Assembly: GCA_947683625.1 (NCBI GenBank)
Contig: CANTUR010000069.1
Location: 2,604,001-2,668,000, forward strand
Direction of reading: 5' to 3'
Source of the DNA: Mallotus nudiflorus
Lineage: Eukaryota > Streptophyta > Magnoliopsida > Malpighiales > Euphorbiaceae
DNA: 64,000 nucleotides
The position numbers were made by a program, and so were the translations under genes. The notes beneath the pieces are model-generated. The model was not told the DNA's origin. It did not search any database and saw only the letters and a list, made by a program, of their open reading frames with translations. Numbering within the stretch: the first letter of the stretch is position 1; each line of letters opens with the position of its first letter. Positions 19,030 through 30,665 of this stretch are shown in pieces.

Positions 19030-21555
19030 TGGTTGATCTAGAGGATAAAGTTCAAAGAGGATAGTAAAAACTATGGTCATGTAATGAAAGAGAATGCAAA
19101 GCATGTTTGATGCAACATTTTGGATAACTTGGCGATCATTCTCATTTCACTGAAATCATTTAAGAAAAGAATAACTATATTCATATAAATTTTGAACTTG
19201 AGGCTACCCCTATTCCTACCTAGCCTTTTTAGGTTTTCTAGTTAAGTATTTTCTCTCTTTCTCTAACTTTTGTCTAGGTTGCCCATGTGAGGTTTTCAAC
19301 CTAGCAAGAAGTCCTCAATTTTTGCATGAGTAGCCCTTTTTGGGTTTTTAACTCAATGATGTTTTTTTCCCTAGATGTAGTACTTTTTCAGGCGGTATGC
19401 ATTGACAGGTTCATAGAATTTATTGCCTTTAGAATCCATCATTTGGTTGCTCCTTTGATGGGACATGTTTGACCAACTATGAGCCTACCTAATTTGGTAT
19501 GAATTTCCCTTTAGGGTCTGGAACATTTTGCCTTACTTGCTTTAGTACCCAGTTTCTTGCTTTCACACTCTTGTGTGTCACCTTTCTGTTGAAGGTTTTA
19601 GCTAGTTGAGCCTAATACAATTGTGTGTGGTATAGAGCCTTAAGCCTTTGACTATCTAAAAGAGTGAGATTATCGTGCCTCTACTGGGCCCATTGTACTT
19701 CTGGCAATTCAAATTTGATTGCTACCTAAAGAGACTTGATTTATTTCGACTAGAAGTACTACTTCTGTCTCATATACTAGTGATAAAGGAGTTTCTTTAG
19801 TTGAAGTTCTGACTATTATTCAGTATCCCTATAAGGCATATGGTAATCTGTCTGCCTAGTCTCAGTAAGTCTAAGTCATCTTTAATAAAATCTTTTTGAT
19901 GTTCTTGTTTATAGCTTCGATGACCCCATTTGGTTGTGGTCAGTAAGGAGAAGATTTATGATGTTCCACCTTATAGCTCCTTAGTAATTCTCTAGCTTCC
20001 CCTTGGAATTGATCACCATTGTTAGAGATGATGTGATGGAGGATACCATATTGACATAATAGGTTTCTTTTAATGAACTTAGCCACTTGCTTAGCACCTG
20101 TCTTCTAGATAATCTACTACCTTTAGGAATTTTGCCTTGATTTGCTTCTCGATGTCTTCTTTCACTAGTTGGGCCCATTCTAGTTTGAGCCTTCTCAATT
20201 TTTTATTGGTTTGCACCTATTTTTAGTAGAGATGAAGTGCTAAGCAATGTCTCTGTCAATACCAGGCATATCATTGTATGTTTAGGCAAATAATTTTGAA
20301 TATTTTATTAGTATTTTTTCAATTTTTCTCCTCTCTTTAGGGGTAACATCTTTTAAAATGTGCAGAATGTGTGGTTCATATTATATGCCAATGTTAAATG
20401 ATTCAGTGCATACGGAATAAATGTCAAATATACTAATGTCTTAATCAATGCAATGCATACTACCATCAGAAAAGACATCAAACAAGTAAGAAAAATTTGA
20501 TTTCATTGCATTAACTTTAGAGTTCATTACATCATCAATTTCAAATAAAGAAAAAGTACAGAGATTATCATTAACAATGTCTACAAATCGAATGTCATTA
20601 ATGCTTGACTTGAGGATGGCAGCAACTTGAGCATAATTGATAGTCTCACTTTCATATTCTAGCGCTAGATTTTTCATTAGCTTATTAATGTCAATCTTAG
20701 TGACAATATCTAGTAGGTGCTTTCCCTTGAGGGTGTAATTGAAGATCTCAAACCTTCGCTTCTCAATCCTATTATATACCCATTTCTCAGCTTGTCCTTA
20801 GTAGACTCGGGTTGAGCTTTCAACCACACAAGAAATTAACTTCTTAGCCCTAGTGTCCTTTTTAGGATCATACCCTAGTCCACATTTGTTGGTCTGCCCT
20901 TATAAGTCAAGGAATTTTGTGACCCCAATTTTTCTTCCTCCTAATCTTGTTCCAAGTAAATATTACATCTTCTTCATCATGGTAGTAACTTTAGGATCAA
21001 CATGACTATCACTAATTATGGAAACCTAAAATGCTGGTGGGATCATGTTTAATAGGCAATAATGTTATTTGTTTTAGCAGGGATGGTAATAACCTTTCCA
21101 TTTAACAAGTACTTGATCTTCTCATGCACAGTGGAGGGTATGCCCCCTAATGGGTAAAACTAAGGTCTTCCTAGTAGTCATCCAAAAATTAGAGGGATGT
21201 CCAGGACTAAAAGTTTTGTTATTGATTCAATATCACCCACCATAACTACTGCTTTGAAAGTCCCGATGACTAGCTTTTTTGAATCATTATAGGCTTGTAT
21301 GACCACGTTGGATTCTTCTAGGTTTTCAATCTTCATCCAAAACTTATTTAGCAACCTCAGAGGGTAAACATTAATAGCATATCCATTATCCACCATAATA
21401 CATAGAGTCTTTTTAGACATGACAATTGCTTGTATGATGAAAGGACAATTGTGCACCCTTCCCTTGAGGGGTAAATCTTTGTCCAAAAAGGTGACTACAT
21501 TGGAGGGAACTTCCATTAGGAAGGCTATCATCTCACAATATGAGGCATTAGTGGT
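19030..21555 (-). mobile_element. Element F: internally deleted Tat-lineage element
   Basis: The minus strand runs from protease (21564) through the protease-RT linker and RT N-terminus (to about 20115), then jumps straight into the middle of the integrase core (about 20105-19390), so most of RT, both RNase H domains and the integrase N-terminus are missing. It ends with the Tat pol terminus NAYRLKKYY (about 19385) and 350 bases of post-pol sequence. No LTR is present on the left. On the right it is cut off where a Tat LTR start in + orientation begins (21556). Confidence 0.75.
19385..20105 (-). pseudogene. Integrase C-terminal half of element F
   Basis: On the minus strand the text includes ISNNGDQFQGEARELL (family DNG motif with Asp changed to Asn), PNGVIEAINKNIKKILLKM (carrying the catalytic Glu) and, at the end, SKGNKFYEPVNAYRLKKYY, the typical Tat pol C-terminus. 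Many stops are present. The join to RT sequence is at about 20105-20115. Confidence 0.7.
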
Positions 21556-21564
21556 TGTAAGCAC
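20106..21564 (-). pseudogene. Protease, linker and RT N-terminus of element F
   Basis: The protease frame (21178-21564) contains DLPLKGRVHNCPF, LCIMVDNGYAINVYPLRLL (family DDGS/DNGS active site, here DNGY) and FKAVVMVGD. After a stop come GRP-FYPLGGIPS and a linker frame at 20441-20677 (ESETINYAQVAAILKSSIND, VNAMKSNFSYLFDVF), then the RT-entry segment to VVDYLED. The same three segments occur in element D at 32661-34080, confirming identity. Confidence 0.78.
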
Positions 21565-21638
21565 CCAATTTCAGGATGCAATTATGCACAATTGCGACGT
21601 AAGCGCCTATGATAAAATTTATTCAAAAATTATTATTG
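21556..21638 (+). repeat. Tat LTR 5' fragment (80 bp)
   Basis: TGTAAGCACCCAATTTC and the next ~65 bases align with the start of the LTRs at 26273 and 49249. It is cut off at about 21638, where protease coding sequence begins. It sits exactly between the oppositely oriented elements F and C. Confidence 0.8.
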
Positions 21639-22606
21639 GGAAGGCCATGGTTCCATGCTTTGGGAGGGGTACCCTTAATTGTGCACCAAAAGATAAAATT
21701 CCCTTATGAAGGAGAGGTTATAAGTATAGAAGCTAGGACTAATGCTGTTGTGGTGGCTATATTACACAAACAGAAGCAAATATGTGCACCCCATGGTTTC
21801 TAGATTGCTGGGATATTTGACAGAACTAAAATGGATCTGAGAATAACAAAAATGATAAAGAGTATGAATTATCAACGTGGATAAGGGCTAGGGAAGAATG
21901 AGCAAGGAAGCCCTAGTCTCCAAAAATTCAAAAGTCAAGGCAACACAACTAGTTTAGGTTATGTTGAAGAAACAAAGCTGATAAACAAAAGAGCAAGGAA
22001 TGCCAAATAAAGGAAGCTCTCAAAGAAAATTGGGCCGATAAGTGAAAATTTCATTAGCCAAGGGAAGGAAAATACTATTTAAGAGCTAAGGAATTTATCA
22101 ATATTACTAGAGGAGATGTTCCAGGGTTTGAGATATTCAAGGAGCAGATTATGGAGAACCTGATGAAGGATAATAAAGAGGAAGTGATAAAGCTGGCGGT
22201 TGAGAGGATGGGCAATGCTGCTGTCAAAGAGCTGCTGTGTCTACCACCTGAAGAGGAGCCACCCCATGATTTAGCCACTGTCATTAGTGATATCTTTATT
22301 GATTTTTTTTATAATGAAACTGATGTAATAATGTTCAGTCTATTTGAGGATGAAAACTCTATTTTTTCCATGGTTAATGATATGAATGCTGGTTTTGCTT
22401 ACTTGTGTGATGTGCATCCTGATAGTTTTATGCATTATAAATTTGATTATTTATGCATGTTTGACATTAATTCAATTCAATTTGATTCATTTAACATGGG
22501 CACAAATGATAATCCAAAGAACATTTCTATATCACATGAGGTAACTCTTGAAGAGAGGGAAAGTTTTGAGAGAATATTGATAAAAAGAAAGGTAGTATTT
22601 GCTTAG
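21639..22606 (+). pseudogene. Protease C-terminus and linker of element C
   Basis: It opens with GRPWFHALGGVPLIVHQKIKFP, the end of the Tat protease domain; the active site upstream is deleted. A frame at 22151-22606 encodes the protease-RT linker, with MNAGFAYLCDVHPDSFMH and EVTLEERESFERILIKRK. The same linker is recognisable in D (VNAMKLDFAYLFDVFPDGS) and F. Stops separate the pieces. Confidence 0.75.
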
Positions 22607-23540
22607 ACTTATGAGGATATGTCAAGTTTAGATAGGGAAATTGTAAAGCATCATATTCCTACTCATCCAAAAATTAAACCTATCAAACAAAAACTATGCA
22701 GGCTAAGACTAGAGTGGACTAAAAAGATAAGAGAGGAAATTGCTAAACAAATCCAGGCTAACTTTCTAGATGTAGTAGATTATCCTCAATGGTTAGCAAA
22801 CATAGTGCCAGTACACAAGAAAGATAGTAAGGTACGTATGTGTGTAGATTTCAGGAATCTAAACAGAGCATGTTTGAATGATGACTTCCCTTTACCTCGC
22901 ATCAATGTAATAGTGGATAGTGTGGCATCAAGTGTGATGTACTCCTTCATGGATGGGTTCTCTGGGTACAATCAAATAATGATGGCAGTTATGGATATGA
23001 TCAAGACAACTTTCATTAGAGAATAGGGGACATATTACTACAAGGTTATGCCTTTCAGGTTGAAAAATGCAACTGTAACATATCAAAGGGTAGCCACCAC
23101 TCTTTTCCACAACATGATGCATAAGGAAGTGGAGGTATATGTGGATGATATAATGGTTAAGTTAGAAATAAGAGAGGGAAACTTTGAAGCTTTGGATAAG
23201 TTCTTAGCTTGAATTGAGAAGTACAATTTGAGGCTCAACTTGAGGAAATGCATTTTTAGGGTTACTTAAGGAAAATTGCTAAGGCATATAGTTAGCATCC
23301 AAGGAATTGAAGTGGATCCAATTAAAGTGAAAGCTATTTAGGAAATTATGACACCAAAGACAAAAAAGAAGTGAGGGGGTTTATCGATAGGTTATAGTAT
23401 ATTAGTAGGTTTATCGCAAAGCTTACTAATATTTATGACCCTATTTTCAAACTCTTGAGGAAAAACCAACCAGTAAAGTGAAATGATGATTTTCAGAAGG
23501 CATTTGAAATGATTAAAGAATATCTCACCAATTCACCTAT
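22607..23540 (+). pseudogene. Reverse transcriptase of element C
   Basis: RT motifs include IKPIKQKLCRLRLEW, VPVHKKDSKVRMCVDFRNLN, PLPRINVIVDSV, FMDGFSGYNQIMM (catalytic Asp), the palm box VEVYVDDIMVK (intact YVDD, about 23130-23162) and LRLNLRKCIF. Stops occur at 23024-23026 (Trp position, TGG to TAG) and several later sites. The YVDDIMVK form is typical of the Tat lineage. Confidence 0.85.
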
Positions 23541-23900
23541 ATTGAAGCCACCGAGGCAAGGTAAGCCATTGATCTTGTACCTGGCCTTAGTGATCATAAG
23601 AAGGACTAGAGGGGATAGAGCATGCAGTGTATTATCTCAGTAAAAAGTTCCTACCATATGAGAAAAAATATAACTTGGTCGAGAAGACATGTTTAATCAT
23701 GATCTGGGTAACAACGAAATTGAGGCATTACTTCCAGTCCTATAAAGTCCAAGCAATTTCAAAGATCGATCCGTTAAGGTACTTATTTCAGGCGTCTGCT
23801 TTGACTGGAAGGATGTCTCGATGGCTAGTACTTATGACTAAGTTTGATATATAATACATCACCATAAAAGTCATCAAGGGAAGGGCAGTAGCAAAATTCC
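23541..23900 (+). pseudogene. First RNase H of element C
   Basis: Segments GKPLILYLA, VYYLSKKFLPYEKKYNLVEKT and LRHYFQSYKVQ, then PLRYLFQASALTGRMSRW, match the standard Ty3 RNase H and connection in Tat elements. Frame changes and stops interrupt it near 23600 and at 23852-23854. Confidence 0.75.
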
Positions 23901-24440
23901 TAGCTCAAAATGCTGTCGAAGGTAATGAACAGTGGAACTTAGAGTTTCTAGATGAGAACCTGGCAGTCATAGAGCATCGGGAGTGGAAGCTCTACTTTGA
24001 TAGGGTTGTAAACAACAGAGGAGCTAGATTATGATTAATTCTTATTATGTTAAAAGGAGAGACCATACTAATGGCCAAAAAATTAGACTTTAAGGTAACA
24101 AACAATATGGCTGAGTATGAGGCATGCATCTGCAGAATTAAAGCAGCTCTAGCAGCTAGGGCAAAGGAATTGTTAGTTTATAGGGATTCAATGTTAGTAG
24201 TTAGCCAAGCTAATAAAGAATGGGAAGTGAAAGAAGAAAAGCTAAAACCCTACATCTACTATTTGAAAGCTTTAATGAAGAACTTCAATAAATGTGTATT
24301 TATCCATTTGTCAAGAAATGATAATCAAATGACAAATGCATTAGCAACACTCTTTTCAATGTTGGATAGTGCGATGGGATTAACTATGAAGCCTTTGGTA
24401 ATCATGAAATCAAGAGCTCCATGTTATAGGGGAGAGTAGA
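23901..24440 (+). pseudogene. Second (archaeal-type) RNase H of element C
   Basis: The domain reads WKLYFDRVVNNRGA (the usual DGA now DRV), MAKKLDFKVTNNMAEYEACI (catalytic Glu in AEYEA), VYRDSMLVVSQ (catalytic Asp) and IHLSRNDNQMTNALATL. This extra RNase H, resembling archaeal-type and plant RNase H, is known from Tat-lineage elements and lies between the normal RNase H and integrase. One stop lies near 24034. Confidence 0.82.
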
Positions 24441-25310
24441 TTATGATTGTTCAAATAGGGCCTTAAGAGAAACCGTGGTTTTATGATATTTAGAGGTTTA
24501 TCAAAGAAGAGAAGTATCTTGATGGTGTGACCTCAAAAGAGGGATATGCTCTTTGCGTTCTCGTATGCAACTATGCAAGCCATGATGGAGTATTGTACAA
24601 GAGAATGTTAAGTGGTATGCAGCTTAGATGTCTCAAGAAAGATGAAGCTGAAGAAGTGATGAAAGAGATTTATGCAGGAGCTTATGGTTCTCACATTAAT
24701 GGGATGATCCTAGATAAGAAAATATCATGCAAGGGTATTATTGGATGAGTTTGGAAAAGGATTGTATCAGAATAGTGAGGCAATATCATCAATGTCAGAT
24801 TTATGGGAATCTTAACCATTTACCTCCTACAGTGCTAAATAGTTTATCATCACCTTAGCCCTTTGCAGCCTAGGGAATTGACATTATAGGAGAAATAAGG
24901 ATGACAACGTCGAATGGGCATAAGTACATAGTCATGGCAATATATTACTTCTTTAGATGGGTAGAGGTTGAATCCTTCAATGCTATGAAAGCAAAATAGA
25001 TGGTGCGGCTCATCAAGAAAAGTCTTATTTATAGGTATAGGGTTCCACATCAAATTGTGTCAAATAATGGTGTCCAAGTTCAAGCTGAAACTGCAGAATT
25101 ATTGTAAAAGTATGGGATCAAACATCATAAGTCTTCACCATATCATTCTCAAGCCAATGGAGTGATGGAAGCAACTAATAAAAATGTCAAGAAAATCCTC
25201 TCTAAAATGGTCAAGACTTATAAAGAATGGTATGAGTTTCTTCCTTTCGCTTTATGGGGATATAGGACTACAGTTAAAACTACCACAGGCCAAACTATGT
25301 TCTCTAATGT
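24441..25310 (+). pseudogene. Integrase of element C, C-terminus missing
   Basis: After KPWFYDI-RFIKEEKYLDGV, the zinc region and core follow: GIDIIGEIRMTTSNGHKYIVMAIYYF, VSNNGVQVQAETAELL (Asp to Asn at the second acid), HSQANGVMEATNKNVKKIL (catalytic Glu) and FALWGYRTTVKTTTGQT. At about 25300 the expected next segment is lost and unrelated sequence begins, so the C-terminal domain is absent. At least five stops interrupt it. Confidence 0.8.
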
Positions 25311-25760
25311 AATAAATAAAATGGAAAATTTCCATTTTAGTCCCTTAGATATGCTTGTATTTAAATTCAAGTTATTTCTTTGCAATCTAGTCTATAATTG
25401 CATTTTAATTAGGAATCAGTTCCTAATTAATTCATCAAAATGCACATCATTAATCATTAATAGCATACATTCATCTGTATTTATTTTTGATTCTTAGTCA
25501 AGTACAGAATACATAATGTAAATACAGAATTCAATTTTTGCATTATTTCAATCAAAGAATTTTAAATTCATATGTTGCACATGATTATGTTATGTATTGC
25601 ACAGTAGTCATAACATTCACTATGTTATGTGCTACATAACAGTTATGACATAAGTTGCTAAATTTATAATTTGCTAGAAGTTCCACGAGATCTATAGGAA
25701 ATTTGAAAGTTGTACTTTTGCTAGTAGCTACACTATAGTTACAACATTTTTTGAAAAATC
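25311..25760. other. Unidentified A/T-rich segment in element C
   Basis: About 450 bases lie between the broken integrase and the minisatellite. They contain an 11-bp perfect inverted repeat (TTAATTAGGAA, 25405-25415, against 25420-25430) with a four-base loop, inside a longer imperfect palindrome. They include part of a 111-codon frame with no recognised family. It could be an insertion or diverged 3' region. Confidence 0.4.
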
Positions 25761-26115
25761 ATCGTTAGACGTCCCACATAGAATATAACGAAACTCATTA
25801 TCACTAAATGTCCTACAGGGAATATGGTGTACATCATTAGATGTCCCATAGGGAATATAACAAAACTCATTATCACTAGATATCCTATAAGGAATATAGT
25901 GTGTGCATCGTTAAACGTCCCATAGGGAATATAATAAATTTATCATTGTTAGATGTTCCACATGAATTGTAGCAGATTTTCAATTCATCATTACTAGACA
26001 TTCCATAGGAACTATAGCAGACTTGTAATTCATTATTGCTAAACGTCCCATAGGGAATATAGCGAAACTCATTTGTATAAAGTTCACTAGACATTCCACA
26101 GGAAATATAGTGAGA
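25761..26115 (+). repeat. Minisatellite, about nine units of 33-48 bp
   Basis: Units share the core AGACGTCCCATAGGGAATAT followed by a variable spacer such as AACTCATTATCACT. About nine degenerate copies are visible. It lies between integrase and the polypurine tract, where Tat/Ogre elements are known to carry variable tandem repeats. Confidence 0.85.
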
Positions 26116-26272
26116 CTTGAATAAACATTACATTCACTTAAAATTGCACATCAATTTAAGCATCAACCTATCAATTAGGATACAACTAAGTACCCTAGTT
26201 CTTTCCTTCAAATTGTGTGCTTCTATTACTTTGTCAAAATTTTTCAAGCAAACAACGACAAAGGGGGGCAAC
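26116..26272 (+). other. Pre-LTR region and polypurine tract of element C
   Basis: Short untranslated stretch ending AAAGGGGGGCAAC at 26260-26272, a polypurine tract immediately before the LTR start TGTAAGC. Confidence 0.7.
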
Positions 26273-28500
26273 TGTAAGCAACCAATTTCGTGATGCAATT
26301 GTGCATCCATGCAACGAAAGCCCCCATAATGAAATTAATCGATAAATTAATCTCTAGTGTTGATATTTCACAATTTATAGGATTATATTGTAACGTTTTA
26401 AAGCTTAAATGCAAGAATTATAAGTTCTAGGGTTTTTTTGGAATTTGAGTTAGCACATCAAATGCCAGTCAACATTCAGCTAAATGTTGATCGGCATTAC
26501 ACTGATTTTTTCCTTTTTTCATAAATGCGGTCTTTTTCTCACGTTTGATTGGTTAATCATATGTAATTAATACATGTGCCCTACTTTATGTGTTTAAATA
26601 ATTCTCCAGACTTAGTAAAAAATAAATCTTATCCTATCTATGTTTTCAAAAATCAAAATCTCAGACGCATGCTACATAACTAAATCTTGCTTTCATGTAG
26701 AAAAGGTTAAAAGCCAAGGGAGAAGTCTGTAGGAAGGGGGTTTTTTTTTTGGAGTTGTCCTCTTCTTCTTCTTCTTATTCTTTTTCTTTTTTTGGAGAAA
26801 AATTATTAAAAAAGGTTTGAGATTGATTTTTATTAAAAGCAACAAAGATTTTTTTTAATTTGTGGAGCCTATAAAACCTAGTTATTTACAGGAGGCCAAA
26901 AATCTTAGTTGCCTACTTTTGATTTTTAACCCTAAAAGACCAAATAAAACTGTGTTCTATTTTAGTCTAGAGATCGTGAAAGAGTCATTTAGAGCCAATT
27001 CCAAACGGTGAAAATCATAGTATGAGGGGCCATTTAACTGCATTTACACAACATTTGCTACTCTTTTCTTTTCTTTTCCTTTATTTTAATTTGATTTCTT
27101 TATTCTATTTTTAGTGATTCATTACTGATTAAATTTTTTATTTTTGTTTTGATTTATGATCTGTGATGCTTTAGAGGCGAGGTTAGAGATATATGATTTT
27201 TTTCTTGAGAGTAACTTTTGAAGAATCCATGGAATGCCATGGATTAAAGTTTGTAAAAATCCTGTAGGATTTAGATTTTTTATTATTTCTTTGTGTTATT
27301 TGTTCATTTATTGCTTATGGGTTGTAATTAATTTTCTTTTAATTCTCTACACTATAGGTTGTAATAGCCTTAATAATGGGAAATAGTGGAATTCTAATTG
27401 TCTGCAATAAAATTGATTAGTAATTAAGGTCTCACTTAGTAAAATCTCATTAAAATCAATGATGGCAGTAGTTAATTAGGGTTCATGAAATTGATTTAGT
27501 GTTTTTAGAAAATAAAAAAAAATGTACATTTGATCTTTTTCTTTTGTTTTATTTGTTTTGGGCTTGTTTTTTTTATGTTTCTATCCTTTTGGGCCCCAAG
27601 CCCACGATTATGTCCAATTCACTTAAAATAGGTTTATAAATGGTTTAGGTTAATTAATTAATTAAAACCAATGTAGGCCCATTTTAGGTTAATTAAATTT
27701 AGGCCCATTTTAATTAATAAAATCAATTTAGATCTACCTCAGCCCATTTAATTTCATTATTTTTAAAATAAATAGACTTAGGCCCACATTTCACCTAAAA
27801 TAATACCAAGTTAGACTTAGGCCCACTTATAAAATTCAATTTCTTTAAAAACTTAAATTTAGGCCCATCTTTAGAAATTGAAACAAATAGACTTAAGCTC
27901 ACTAATTAAAATGTAGGCCCACCTTTAGTCCATTTCACTTGTAAATAAAAAATGTAAATCTAGCTAACTTTCATTAAAATTAACTTAGTTTAGACTTAGG
28001 GATGACACGCTTGAATGCATTTTTATATGTGATTTTATTAACTAGATGCCTTAGGGTTAGATGGATGTTCAAATAGGGTTTAATAAAATTGCATGTAATT
28101 ATAGAATAAAGTAATAATTTGTAAAGTAATTCCAAATGAACATGAGACTAAGAGAAGTTAGTATTCTGTTCCTAGAATCTCCTAATTATGGTGCTAACTT
28201 TCGTTTAGAGAATCAAGTACCACCAATCGAATTGTCCCAGTCATTACCCTGGGTGGCGACTCCTCTTCTCCATGCTATGACTTTATGGCATAATAGTGTG
28301 TTCCCTAAGGCCCTGAGCCTAAACAGTGTTGCGGTTGCTAAAAATGGGTTGGTGATTTATTTCACACACTAGTGTGGTCGGTCAGGGTTTTAAGGTTTCA
28401 CACTTTAAAAGGTGTTATGAACGAGTAGACTTGAGTCTTTTTGAAGATTCGTTTTATCATTGCACCTTTTTTTTAGGATAGTCAAATTTAAGGTATGACA
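26273..28500 (+). repeat. 3' LTR of Tat element C
   Basis: A 2,228-bp LTR from TGTAAGCAACC to GGTATGACA. Most of its length aligns with the solo LTR at 49249-51417, including the strongly conserved block around 28136-28320 (51175-51390 in the solo copy). The frame 28136-28372 lies in that block and is not a gene. The middle contains many repeats of AGGCCCA(C/T)TT. Confidence 0.85.
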
Positions 28501-29010
28501 CATATAAAGGCATTAAATTAATAGAAGCACTTAAATCACAAAGAGCTTTTAACCATTTATATTTCTAATAAAATAAGGTATATTATGACTCCTTAGATGT
28601 CTACGCTTCAGAGGAAGCTTATTAGAAACTATGGCACTACACTCCTTATTAAGTGTAATAGTTTCACATTCTTATAGCTTTTTCTTGCTAGAGATGAGCA
28701 CTTTCAGAAATTTTGCATATTTTGACATTTTAACTATAACTTTCACTAAAGGTATATTGATGTGTAGCTTTTTAAATAACTCCAAGAACTTTGAAAATTT
28801 TTGATCATGCTCCTACTTCTTTAGCCTCTATGGATAAGTTACTAATGGCTCATATGGTTTAAGTTGAGGTATTGACTCTTTTTTGTTAATTCTTGTTGTT
28901 AACCTCTCCCACTTTTTGAACTTGCACTTCAACCTAATCATCATCTTTTTCTCCCTCATTCTCCTCATTCTGAATATTATGACTCCCCTTAGGTGGTTAT
29001 AACTCTTTAC
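28501..29010 (-). pseudogene. Protease of Athila-like element E
   Basis: The minus strand reads IPLVKVIVKMSKYAKFLKVL, then CSAIVSNKLPLK and KALCDLSASINLMPLYV. The catalytic motif DLSA (family DLGA) keeps its Asp, unlike the two Athila copies further right. Stops and small gaps are present, and the domain is truncated at 28501. The upstream part contains an acidic/basic gag-protease linker (28828-29013). Confidence 0.75.
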
Positions 29011-29530
29011 CACTTCTTAAAGTAATTGCCTTCAAATACTTATTAGGATTCTTCTCTATATTGCTAGGAAGAGCACCTTGATTCCTTATTGATAAAGACT
29101 TGGCTAATTGTCCCATCTGCACCTCCAAGTTGTAGATTAAGGATGAGTGATTTCAAAATATAAGTTGATTATCTCGATGCATATGCTTAAATCTTCATTC
29201 AAGCCTTTTTCATCTTGTTGAGTCATTTTGGTTGCCATTATTTCCATGAATTTCTCCATTTTTCTTTTTAAGGAAGATGATAAAGATGAAGTTTTCCCTT
29301 GATAAAAATGAGTTTTTTTTTATGATGAGCATTCAGTCCTCCAAAGCTTGGTGGCACTTAAAGCCACCACTAATTGTTGCCTTGATTGCTCCATGAGAAA
29401 TTTAAGTGTTTCCTCCAACTTAGGTTATATATATTACCATGTATTGCATTTTGTTGTTGACCCTTGTTGAAGTTTTACATATAGTTTATTTTCTTTATGG
29501 ATAGATTTTGCATTAATTAATACTCAATAG
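29011..29530 (-). other. Gag C-terminal linker region of element E
   Basis: Low-complexity, T-rich on the + strand. It corresponds in position to the variable region between gag and protease in Athila elements. No clear domain or zinc knuckle is seen. Confidence 0.45.
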
Positions 29531-30418
29531 TAGGATACTCACTTTAACAAAAGCTTATATAATAAAGAAGTCAAATATGAAACTGCATTTATATTCATAT
29601 TGTTAATCTTTTTTATCAATACATCCAATTTTGCATTCACCACTTTTAGTCCATCCACTTGTAATGCTCCTCCTTTCTTTGCTATAAATATTTTATTAAA
29701 CCACAAACTTTTTGTATTTGATATCTCCTTAAAAAAATAAAGAGCATCCTTTAGTGTTTTGGACATGATTGTCCCTCTAGCTGCTATATTAATATTGACT
29801 TTGATTGAGAGATTAATAACATTATAAAAAGATTGAGCCTAATCCTAAATTAGTATTAAATATTATGGTCACTACTTTTGGAGATCCTTAAATCTATTCC
29901 AACATTCATAAAAAATTTTCATTAGCCCTTTGATAGAATGAGTTAATCTCATTGAAGATCTTTAAAACTTTTATAGGTGGAGAGTACTTGTTGAGGAATA
30001 TTGTGTACAACTCCTATATATTGGTGGAGTTTGGAGGTAGACTTATGAACCACCTCTTTGCTTAATTAGTAAGTGAGAATGGGTAAAGTATCAATATGAT
30101 AGCTTCTGGTTGCACTCGATTCATTCTTGAAGTCAAACAGTACTATAAAAAACTTTTCATGTGGCCTATTAAATCTTCATGTGCCAATCCACTAAATTAG
30201 GAGTTTTGAATAATTTATATCATCACTAATTTAATTTTAAAATTTTTAGCAGCAACTACTAGCCTTTCTATTGGATTCTGATCTCCTTATATATGTGGAC
30301 TCACAAAGTCCCTTATTATTCTTTCCACATTCTGTGTATTTTAATTTGTAAGCTATTTAATAGGTGGTCGAACTTCTCTCCTACCATCATCTTCAACTAT
30401 GTCATCTCCCTTGTTCAT
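29531..30418 (-). pseudogene. gag: Gag of Athila-like element E
   Basis: From the minus-strand ATG at 30418 the text MNKGDDIVEDDGRREV is followed by KNFKIKLVMI, EDLIGHMKSFL, LYPFSLTN-AKRW, SLPPNSTNI, LNKYSPPIKVLKIFNEINSF and ECWNRFKDLQK, the standard Athila gag order. The segment 29539-29766 (MSKTLKDALYFFKEISN, GALQVDGLKVVNAKLDVL) is its C-terminal part. Several stops interrupt it. Confidence 0.75.
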
Positions 30419-30641
30419 TTTGCTTATTTATATTCAAATTCTCTTATTAAATGTTTAGTCAACATCTGGATTAAGAGATAATAACAATTCTCCTTGCTTA
30501 TTTACACTACACATTTTATGCATACACCAATGAGAATTTCTTCAAAGATAATTAAACAAAATGAAAAACTAACACAAAAAAATAAAAATAAAAATCTAAA
30601 GCAAGCAATATCGATTTTATCACAATATTAATTCTTTTAAT

Positions 30642-30659
30642 CCTTAGCAATGACACCAA
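30642..30659 (-). other. Primer binding site of element E (degenerate)
   Basis: The minus strand reads TTTGGTGTCATTGCTAAGG, a relative of the Athila primer site TGGCACCGTTGCCAGGGA seen at 62295-62312. The LTR follows within about seven bases. Confidence 0.6.
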
Positions 30660-30665
30660 AAAACT

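Larger units (their letters stand above)
21556..28500 (+). mobile_element. Element C: Tat-lineage Ty3 element with dual RNase H, 5' truncated
   Basis: The order is an 80-bp LTR start fragment, protease C-terminus, linker, RT, RNase H, a second archaeal-type RNase H, integrase core, an unidentified segment, a minisatellite, polypurine tract and a 2.2-kb LTR. The second RNase H is a hallmark of the plant Tat lineage. Gag and the protease active site are missing: LTR sequence is joined directly to GRPWFHALGG. Numerous stops show it is dead. Confidence 0.83.
28501..30665 (-). mobile_element. Element E: Athila-like element, gag and protease only
   Basis: The minus strand has a primer site (30642-30659), gag (30418 to about 29540) and protease (to 28501), cut off exactly at the end of the Tat C LTR. 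RT, RNase H and integrase are absent, so C either inserted here and later lost its left flank, or a deletion occurred. Sequence is more diverged from Athila-1 and -2 than they are from each other. Confidence 0.72.

Noticed and set aside
22075..22284. Minus-strand frame opposite the element C linker (also 22786-22971, 22928-23122)
   Set aside because: They are antisense shadows of recognisable Tat pol segments.
25761..26115. Possible CRISPR-like repeat array
   Set aside because: Units are degenerate with variable length, spacers are themselves similar, and the context is a plant retrotransposon.
28136..28372. Well conserved 78-codon frame shared with 51175-51390
   Set aside because: It lies inside Tat LTRs; similarity reflects LTR homology and the solo copy has the frame disrupted.
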